Source: Omphiscola glabra | Lineage: Eukaryota; Mollusca; Gastropoda; Lymnaeidae | Assembly (NCBI GenBank): GCA_964017045.1 | Contig: OZ024802.1 | Location: forward strand, 10,118,435 to 10,182,434 | Length of the DNA: 64,000 nt | Direction of reading: 5' to 3' | Shown here: piece after piece, positions 11,645 to 21,900 of the stretch | How the letters are laid out: every line of letters begins with the position of its first letter | Position numbering within the stretch: the stretch's first letter is position 1 | Position numbers and translations under genes: made by a program | The notes under the pieces: model-generated | The model's database searches: none | What the model saw: only the letters and a program-made list of their open reading frames with translations | Told to the model about the DNA's origin: nothing

Positions 11645-11818
11645 CAGCTTCTTAAACAATGCATGAAATATTAATTTTTATTTATTACAATGATGTTGTA
11701 AACTTGATGATTTTTTTCTTGTATATATAGGCAGCTTCTTAAATAATACATGAAATATTATTTTTTATTTGTTAAAATGATGTTGTTTATTTAATTATTT
11801 TTTCTTGCATATTTTATA
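11645..11818. repeat. Tandem duplication, period 87 bp
   Basis: Two copies of CAGCTTCTTAAAYAATRCAT followed by GAAATATTA, a TTTATTTRTTA tract, ATGATGTTGT and a TTTTTTCTTG end, beginning at 11645 and 11732. Confidence 0.8.
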
Positions 11819-12328
11819 TAAGTTGATATAAGCCTACATACTACTTCCATAACTAGACATTCAAAAGGTCTCGACTAAACAGAAATGATGGAGTCTACTT
11901 TGTATAATACTGCTTATCATTTTTAATGTTCACCTTCCCACTATGCCGCCCCCCCCCCCCTTTTTCACATTGTCAGCCTATTTTGGCTACCACTGTATTT
12001 ACCAATGGAATGTAAATTTCAAATTCATGTATTACCATGCCCTATATCACAAAATATTTAATTTACTCTTATCAGATAAATGAACGACAAACAGCGCTAC
12101 TGCAACTGTGGAGACTTAATGTGGCAGACAACACCGCAAAATTAGATGTACCATACCAAAATGAGTGCCTTTTCTTCTGGACTTGCATGAAGTGTTGATA
12201 TTAAGAATAATACTGAAAATACCTTCTAGATTTTCTTGTAATTGTAGGTGTAAATAAATCGGAATAATTTCTGTTCTGCTTTGATGTGCCTTCCATTTTC
12301 ATTTTAAAATCATTTTAAAAATAAGAAG
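11819..12328 (+). promoter_or_regulatory. Region just upstream of MADD coding start
   Basis: This contains a C-homopolymer (about 11948) and a moderately complex block (12085-12240) that could include 5'UTR. The ATG at 12329 is preceded by an A-rich ATAAGAAG. No convincing TATA box or initiator can be chosen, and an upstream noncoding exon is likely. Confidence 0.3.
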
Positions 12329-12930
12329 ATGTGTGACACTGGGAAATATTTTTGCCCTCGTCTGCTTGACTATTTAGTAATAGCTGGCTGTCGTTTTCCC
12401 AATGGAAATAATCAGATGTCTCAAACACCTGAACTGCTGAGACGTTATCCACTTGAAGATCATCGAGACTTTCCTCTACCAAATGATGTGATATTTTTCT
12501 GTCAACCAGAAGGATGTATCAGTGTTGGCCCCAAGCGCATGAGTCTCAGAGAAACAACTTCATTTGTTTTTACACTCACTGAGAAAGACTCCGGATTGGT
12601 ACGTTATGGCATATGCATTAACTTTTACCGCCCATTTGAAAAGCGAGCTCATTCAGCAGAAGCATGGCAAAAGGTTGAAAAATCAAGTACTGGATCAAAT
12701 CATTCAGTTGAAACATTAAGTTCATCAGAATGTGACAGACCACGGTCACCAAGTAGATCTCGACGAAAGACAAGAATTAGAAATAACACTTTGACATCCT
12801 TGTGTATAGTTAGCCATCACCCTTTTTTTTCAACTTTTCGTGAGTGCCTCTTTATTCTCCGACGCCTCATTGAAGCTTGTCATGATAGGAGTTGTGTGAG
12901 AAGAGTGGGTGGTTCCAAGGCCACGGCTAG
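12329..12930 (+). CDS. MADD: MADD exon 1: start and uDENN
   Basis: Encodes residues 1-200 plus two bases. Conserved N-terminal blocks are [12 protein letters not shown] (9-20), [13 protein letters not shown] (33-45), [10 protein letters not shown] (54-63), [14 protein letters not shown] (71-84) and [11 protein letters not shown] (93-103). A Ser/Arg-rich linker (about 107-150) precedes [11 protein letters not shown] and [15 protein letters not shown]. The start is chosen because the family N-terminus lies within a few residues of it. The donor is AG|GTAAGT, phase 2. Confidence 0.95.
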
Positions 12931-15900
12931 GTAAGTTAGCTTTTCTCCTCATTTTTGAAATAATAAAATAGCACTATTACAAAAATTCAACATTTAATTA
13001 ATAAAGTAATAAATAATTTAATAAAAATTACATCAGCTTTTTCTTTCGGTCATGAAGTGTTTCAAGATTTGATTTTAAGAAGGCTAGCATTAATATAATG
13101 GATTATAAAAATAAATTGATTGCTTAAAAATTTCTTAGAAATAGTTAAATAATATTTTAACCCTGTGCAGATATTAGCCTGAGAGAAATTATTTTTAAAA
13201 TTAAAACTCATTACAAATTTCTGCCCTACAAAATGCACCAAACAACTCTCAGAACTTTACAGCTTATGATTTGAAAATACAATAGAAAGCATCTAATAAA
13301 ATAACAAAATCATAAATTAATTTGTCAGAAAAAGTACTTGATGTTTATGATTTTATCTAGAAGTTCAAAGAAGAGGAAGAGATTTTCAAATATTTTTTTT
13401 TTTATTGGTTACCAGATTAGCATGTTTTTAGGTGGATTTTAAGATATTGTTATCATTTTTGCAGTTATTTCTTTAGTTCCTCCTTTCTCAATGAGAAATT
13501 TTTTAAAAGGTTAATGTCAAGGTCATGAATTCAGTGAGAGTTGGGTGTTGTGATTTTGGGACTTGTGAACGAATGCGAACGATTTTAATATCACGATTAC
13601 ATGAGATGTTGAGAGATATAAAAGGGGGAGATGACTAGTTGAATTGGGAGGGATATTATTATGTTCACGCACGAGGGTGTGTGTGGCTGAGTCTGGCAGA
13701 GACGGATTGTGAACAGTGATTATTGCGGTGTACCTCCCGAATTGATATTGCTATTACATGCCTTACAATATGTGCTAAAGAGAATAAAGAGTATTATCCA
13801 AAGGACTTAGTGTGTCGTGCCTCGGACTTAATAGATTGATTAATTTTACGAGTAAGAGAATCAGAGATATCGTAATGGTCGTCAGAGTAGAGTTATTGTC
13901 GCACTCTGCCGCTCGTCGTTCCTAGACAACCAAATATTCATCATGAGCCATCATACTCTGAAAAGGGACCAGAATATTTGACAGTTTACAGCAACTAAAA
14001 ATTCTTAACATAAAAGTGTTTAAATTTTTTTCCAAGTTAATATTATTTATATGTATTCTAATCACAGTGATTGTCATGGACAAAGCTCAGCGACCTTGCA
14101 AGTTTTGCTTATATTGGTGCTATTCATAAAATTGCCCTAAAATAAAAGAAAATTCATAATACAAAAATTTATTTTAATGACAAAAATTAATGTTAATTTT
14201 ATATTAGTAATTTCCTCTGTTAGACACAGCACACTTCCACAACCTTGTTCCTTAAAAAATCAAGAATTTTAACGATAGATGTGGCTGACCTAGTATGGTT
14301 TCTGGAGAAACTTATCTAATAAAAAACAAAACAAAATTCTTTATTCCATCATTACCTTACATTTTTTAATAACTCTGTTTTCATGTATAATAATTTGAAT
14401 AGATAGGCAGATAGATTCTAGGAATTTCAATATTATACTTGCCTTCATGTCAACTTTTACTTAAATTACACTTATATTAAAAGAAAGTTGACATTTTTAT
14501 TCTACAATCTTTTTACTTGCCGTTTTAAAAAACATATTATTATTTAAGAAGAATATTCAAATTATTTATGTTTCTTTTGTTATGAATTTCCAGTGTTTTG
14601 TTTAAATATGTAAATAAAAATTCTGTTGCTCTGTGTAGGGACACAGTATGGGGAGTATTGACAGGACAAACAAGTGACAATATCTCATCTCTTGTTATGC
14701 ATGACGTCAGAGAAATAGAGACTTGGATTTTAAGACTTTTAAGTGCGCCTGTGCCAGTACCAGGGAAAACACGAGTTGAGGTGAGTACAACTCTATCCAT
14801 CTCTTTAAAGTAAATATTAGTTATTTAGTAAGTCACATTTAGCCATGCCAGCTGCAGGATTAAAAACTGTCCAAAAAGTCCCCAAAACACTGTTAATGAA
14901 AAAGCATGAAAAACTGTGTAGACAAACAAAAGGTTGAAAAAACGTATAACTTATAACTTTTTCATTTAATTATCATTGTTTTGAGTCCATGCAAACGTGA
15001 AGCAAATTTTTCCTACTTGATCATTTCTTAATTAGTTTGAAAACCCAAACAACGAGTGTATTTTTTAATTTTGCAATGTAAACTAGATGTGACTGCAATA
15101 AAATTTGAAAACAAGATCTGTGCCCTTGTAACTTTATCCAAAAGATTATCTACATGATAGGGCTGAAAAAAGAAGGATTTAAAAGAGTTACAATCTCCCT
15201 TCATTGCCTCAAAGTTTTGTTTTGTGAAACTATGTTTTAGAATAAGCTTTAATTTCATTATAGCCTGAAGCAAGCACTTAAATGTCTTTTTTGCATGCAG
15301 TGATCCAATGCACTGATAATTCCAGAGTATTCAGTCAGCCACTCACTTAATGTATGAAACTAGATCTAACACCATTCAGGCAGATGAGTCCCTTATTTCA
15401 AAATTCTTTTTAAAAATTATTTTTACCTACTTATGTGTAAGTTTCAAGGTGGAGTAAAAAAAATTCTAAAAACACAATATACAATTAATACTTACTGATG
15501 TCTGCCAATAAGGTTTTTGCCAAGATTATTACACAATCAAATTTCTAATTATGGATCACAACTCAAGGTTCACTATTGTAAGGATTCCTATAATAGCTAC
15601 TGAAGGTAGAGACTATTGTAAGGATTCCTATAATAGCTACTGAAGGTAGAGACTATTGTAAGGATTCCTATAATAGCTACAATTATATAACATATATACC
15701 TACCGATTCTTGCTTGGATTCTATGTTTAGCATGCCTACCGATACAAACATTAGGCCAAAGGTCATTGTTAATGGACTAATAAGATTTAAAATTCCTTTT
15801 GACCTACAATTAATTTATTGTGTTGTTTGAATTTTATTTTCTCCCCCAAATCCTTGAAAAACGAAAAACCATGCTAAATACTGTAAGGTCGTACACTTTT

Positions 15901-18900
15901 TAAAATGCATAAAAGGGTACAAGGTACGGGTAAACCGTATTTTGAAGAATTATTTTATGGTGCATTCTCCATGACCCAAATTGAAATTCTCTGAAATCTA
16001 ATTTATACCATTATTAATGTTAAAATATGAAACCCTAAAACTAAAACAATTTGATTAAATTTTTATTAGGCACCCCGAAATGATTACTTCACATCAGCAC
16101 TCAATATTTTCATAATAATTACCTTTTACAAGTAAGGCTTTTACATACATTTTTTTTTGGTTGAAATTCTTTTTCTATTTTGACTTGCTTTACAGAACAC
16201 TAAAAAAAGCACTATTTATTGTTTTTATTTGGTACATAACTTATACAAACAAGTAAATAGTTGTTGCTGAGGAATTTAGGAATGCATTTTAAAGCAACGT
16301 GTATTCTCTTTTATATGTATTTTTTTAAATACACAACTCTCAACACGCACACACCCAAACCCCCCCTCCCCCATATTTTTCCTAAATTATAATACTTAAT
16401 TTTTTTATATAGATGTAATTAAAAATAAAAATAAACTGATATTTATTATTAATAATTTACAAAAAGCCAAAGTTTGGTTTTATCCCTTTTGGAAATTCTC
16501 ATGAAGGCCAATCAGTATTCTATTCTGTTTTCCTATTAAATGTCTCAAACCAATCCCAAAAAACAATTTTCTTTTTAATCATCCTATGGGTCTCTTGAGA
16601 AGCTGCTGCTCCTTTTTGTGTGTCAGTTCTAGAATCAATACTCACACAATTGGCCAGAACTCAAGTTTGTCTATTTGTGGGGCCATGTAGCATCCAATTC
16701 GCTTGCAGCAGCTTGGCTTATAAATTCCCCTTTCACCTAATTCACAAGGAGTTTCCAAATTTGACAAGCATGCTAAGTTTGGAGATATGTTGTCTAGAGT
16801 TGGTGAAAAATCATTTAAAAGGTTGCCAGAATAGGGCTGTGGAGACGTATTAATGAGTATTAAATCATGTGGAGCAGTAATCAGGTGATTCGTTCCTGAT
16901 ACATGAGGTGCTACAGAAGCTAATATATTACATTTGTAGATCTACATGTAATCTTGATAAACCTCTTCTCAATGTCAAACAATATGTGTGTGTTTTGTGG
17001 CATGGATGTTATTTTAATTATGTTAAAATAATATGTATTCATTTCCAATGCATATTCTATGACTAAATTTATTCAACAACACTTTATGTGTGTTGATTTT
17101 TCATCTCTTGGATACTAGTGCAGTGAGATAAACTAGACTATGAATAAAGTGCTGTATATTTTTGCTCAATTACGGCACTTTGAAACGCAATTTACAGAAA
17201 AGCTATCTTTCCTTAAATCATTTGTTTTATATCATATGGGTCGTGGACCAGCATTTGGGTCGAAGGGAATACACCTACGTTCGCAAAGGCCTGACATAGT
17301 AGGCTATATTTTTTTAATAGATTCAAATTAAACTCGTCAGAGGGCTTATATAATTAAAAGATTAAGTATACAATTATAAGCTGGGAATCGTGTGGAGAGT
17401 CCCAACCTGAGTATGCAGGGAGTGGGGGAAATCCCAAGTTAAGAAGACTGACCAGAGTATTATCAGATTGCATCGGGCGAGGCTAGTACGACAGTGACGA
17501 TAAAAAAAATCAAGGCATTGGATTGCAGATGCGGGTGGCTAGTTAATGATAAATGTCTATGCAAATCGAGGTGTGAGGAACTTAGGTGTGCAGAAGGGCA
17601 CAATCTGCAGCTGTCGTTGGGTACCGTCGCCAAAGAGGACTATCGGATTGCATGCGCCACGGACAGTAGTTATTAATCAAGGTTTGCTCGTCAATGAGAA
17701 ATGCCCCTTTAGATCAGTGGTCACCAAACTTTTTACGGCGGGCCGGATAAAAGAAAAAAAATGACGAGCGCGGGCTGGATAATCATTCTGTACAATAGTT
17801 GCAAGCCAGAACGAAAGCTCTGGGAAAACAATCGAAAAAGTAAGTTCAGTATTCCATGTTAATCATTGATGAGTGGCGTGCAATGCAAAAAAGCAAAGAC
17901 AACCAACATATTTATTTACTTTAAAAGTTTGCAAAGAAGGCGACGTTAGCAAAAAGATGGTTACATTAGACCACAGTCATAAGTTGTTCCATGTATGCTG
18001 CAAACGGATGCCAACTCTTCCGTTATCTGAAAGTCCAAATTGACACCACAAATAAACACGAGAAGTTGTGAGAGATCAGAAGACTCATTCAGTGCCAGAG
18101 AATGCCACAGCAAGTTCCTAGCGTTCTCACGTATCTGTAGCACTATGTTCTCTCCAAATTCTTCTGTTCTCTGCACAACTGAAATAGCTGAAGGGCTATT
18201 AGTTTCAACCGACTCAGTGGCGTAGCGAGCTTAACTCGCGCCCGGGGCACAATACATTTTTAGCGCCCCCCCAATACCTTTTTAGCGCCCCCCCTATTCG
18301 AAAACCATACAATATTATAGTAAAATATACCATTTGGCGCCCCTGTGTGAGTAGCGCCCGGGGCATAATGCCCCCCTTGCCCCCCCTCACTACGCCACTG
18401 AACCGACTTCGATTTTTAATGTCCCCGTATGTTTCCAACACTCCTCTTTCACCCATTGACAGTTTGTGATAATTATCGGACTGTAATAAATTAGCGGGAA
18501 TAGGCTTAATGGAAATTGATTATTATTTTATAATTTTTTAAACCAGCTTTTCCTAAAAACAACAACCTCAAGTTACTTGGTAGTTTTTTTATGATGTCAT
18601 GTTTTGTTAATCAATTCTTATTTAAATACATTTGTTGTATGCTGATCTGAGTTCGAGTTTGAACCACGTTAAATTTCACCAGTATCTTTATTTTTACCAG
18701 TGAAAGACTGTAATAATTTGATCTGTACGTCCACTTAATATAAATTAATATCAATAGCAAATACACGTCTGCAAAGAAAGTGACCGCAGATTGCAGTATA
18801 AACGTCGGTCATGTACCAGAAGTTAACTGTTTTGACGTAAGCTTAACTCGCTTCTAGTAGGCACTGCGATGTGAGTAGTTATTATTATGTTGTTCGTCGT

Positions 18901-21900
18901 CAACATCGACTAGGACCATTTAGTCATCCGGTTAGGTTGGGGGTGGGTCGCGGTGAGTTCGTAGGTGGCTTGCTAGTCCGATCCGTGCTCGGAATAGTCT
19001 CTGGCATCGCGGGCAGGGAATAGTTGCTGTAGTCGGTGATCTAACGTTGCTCTTTCGGGCTAGCCTGCGTGTCTCAGCTGTGGCTATCCTTCTGGCTTCA
19101 TCTCACATTGCTCTGTCCTGGGCTTTCTGCACCCATTCAATAGGATTGATGCTGAAGGCCTTTAGTGCCGCTTTCAGTGAGTCTTTGTAACGCTTTTTTT
19201 GACCTCCTTGTGAGCGCTTTCCTATCGTGAGTTCTTTGAAGAAAAGCTGTTTAGGGAGCCGGTTGTCTTACTTACGGACTACGTGTCCCATCCAACGGAA
19301 TAGGCACCTGTATGAGACGATTTATGGTTTCATCATTGATGGATGAAGGTCGATTCAGGATGTTGTCAAAGTGTTCAGCCCAGCGTTCAATAATTGTTTC
19401 CTTCTCAGTGATTAAAGATTTCTCATCAGCACTATAAAGTGGGGATGATCCTGATGAAGTGTGGCCGTAGACTGTTTTCAGAGCGGAGTAGAAATTGTAT
19501 AGGTCGTGTCGGTCCGTATAGCCTTGGATCTCGTCGGCCTTGTTGTTCAACCATTTATTCTGCATTAGAAGCAGTTTCTACTGCACTGTTCTTCTTATAC
19601 TGTGTTAAGCATATTTCATTGGGACTTACCTCGGGTTGTTTGGGGAAGCGTGTTGGAGACGGTGTTTTTCCTCGAGCAGTTGCTTGATTACATCACAGTT
19701 ATCATCAAAACAGACCTGGTGTTTTTTCGAGCTTGGCCCCAGAAACTCCAAGGCAGTGTTATACAACATCGATTTAAGTGATGCCCAGTCTGCTTCGACG
19801 CTGTCATTTTCAAATAGTGTGAATTTCATACGTTCTTCCAGAGTGTCCACAAAAGATTTCTTAATGTTGAGGCTTTTCAACTTTGTGGTATTTAGGCGTT
19901 TGGGAGTCTTCTTTCCCTGTGGGCGTCTTTTGGGTTTTATGTGTAGGTTGAGCTTGGGATAATAAGACGATCTGTACAGCGGTCTGCACCACACACATAC
20001 TTGGTTACACGCACGTATTGACTGTCCTTCCTCCTGATGATGACATAGTCGACGAGTTGCCAAAGTTTTGAACGAGGATGCATCCAGGACGTCCGATTAC
20101 GCGTCGGAAGGCGAAATATCGTGTTAGTAATCAGCAGTTCACGCTCTGCGCATGTCTGGAGCAGGAGAAGACCGTTACTGTTGCTCTGGCCCATTCCATA
20201 CTTTCCTAGAGTCCCATGCCAAGCGATATGGTTACTAGCAACTCCAGCATTGAAGTCACCAAGAATTAAAAGCTTTTCCTGCTTTGGAACGCCTGCTATG
20301 ACAAAGTGAAGGTCCTCGTAGAACTTGGTTTTTACTTCATCTGGGTTTGTCATTATTGGAGCATAGCAGCTTATAATGGTGAGGTGTTGTCTTCCAGATA
20401 GGACAGGGAGTTTCATCGTCATTATCCTATCGTTGACTCCTTTCGGAAGACCAGCAAGCATGTTTAACATTGTAGTTTTGATAGCAAAACCAACACCAGC
20501 CTGACGACGCTCCTCTCTTCGCTGCCACTCCAAAAGAAGGTATATCCAGAGCCCCTTTCACAAAGTTCGCCCTCTCCTGCAAGCCGGGTCTCGCTAAGGG
20601 GTGCGATGTCCACCCGTACCCTGCTAGTTCATTTCCTATAATGGCTGTTCTTCTCTGAGGTCCTGTAGAATGCGCGCATTCCATGCACCGAATTGTAGTT
20701 GGGTTGTTTTTATCTTTGAATTTCGACTGCATAGATATGGTCCCCTCCAACTGCGGTAGGCTGGATAGGGAAGAGTGGAGCATACAATGTTTAGGGCACC
20801 TTTTCTAGCCCCTTCATCATGCCATGGAGGTGAGCAGTGTGTTCCTAAAGAGCGCGGCTCAGTCGCTCAAGGAGTTGCCGGACACCACTCATTTTCAGTG
20901 ATAAACGCCCCTATGGCCTGAGCCGCCTATGTGCAGGTTTGCGACTACGGCTGCCATTGTACCCACACCTGCCGCTTGCCCATCGCCACAGGACTCTTTG
21001 ATAAAAACTTCGATTAAATGAGTGATGATTAAGTGACACGCGCTGTGATTTGGATTTAAGTGAGTAGGAGTTGCGCGAGTCGTCAGCCTCACTCTCTCGT
21101 CCAATACCATCTTGATCCAGCAGCCTCACTCTCTGGCCCAATGCCATCTTGATCCAGCAGCTTCACTCTCTCGCCCAACACCATCTTGATCCAGCAGCCT
21201 CACTCTCTGGCCCAATGCCATCTTGATCCAGCAGCTTCACTCTATCGCCCAATACCATCTTGATCCAGCAGCCTCACTCTCTCGTCCAATACCATCTTGA
21301 TCCTGCAGCCTCACTCTCTGGCCCAATGCCATCTTGATCCAGCAGCTTCACTCTCTCGCCCAACACCATCTTGATCCAGCAGCCTCTCTCTCTCGCCCAA
21401 TACCATCTTGATCCAGCAGCCTCTCTCTCTCGCCCAACACCATCTTGATCCAGCAGCCTCTCTCTCTCGCCCAATACCATCTTGATCCAGCAGCAAGACA
21501 AGTCGAGACGGCTGGTGTGGTATTGGGTGCATTGAATGACCATGGCGTTCTACGTGTCTGGCCATGCTCTCAGCGATTCACATCACTTTACTGTCTCCGC
21601 TTTTTGTCCGTTGACCAAGTAGTGGTTCCTCCGCACAGTTAGCCGGATCCAGTCTTTTACATGCTACGGAGGACAAGCCGTTTTTTACCGAAGGTTCTAG
21701 GGGGGGGGGGGGGGTCACGGTGAGTTCGTAGGTGGCTTGCTAGTCCGATCCGTGCTCGGAATAATCTCGGCCACCACGGATAGGGGATAGTTGCTGTAGT
21801 CGAGGATATAATGTTGCTCTTTCGGGCTAGCATGTGTGTCTCTGCTGTGGCTCTCCTACCATCCTATATAAGCATTTATATTTTTGTTATGCTGTTTTTT

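Noticed and set aside
16620..16853. 77-codon frame in MADD intron 2
   Set aside because: No recognisable motif, no splice context linking it to MADD, and length is within random expectation.
19937..20533. Host craniofacial development protein 2-like gene
   Set aside because: That name is commonly given to LINE endonucleases; the frame is shifted and continues into LINE RT-linker sequence.
21084..21490. CRISPR-like regular array
   Set aside because: Units are directly adjacent 37-bp repeats without unique spacers, in an animal intron.
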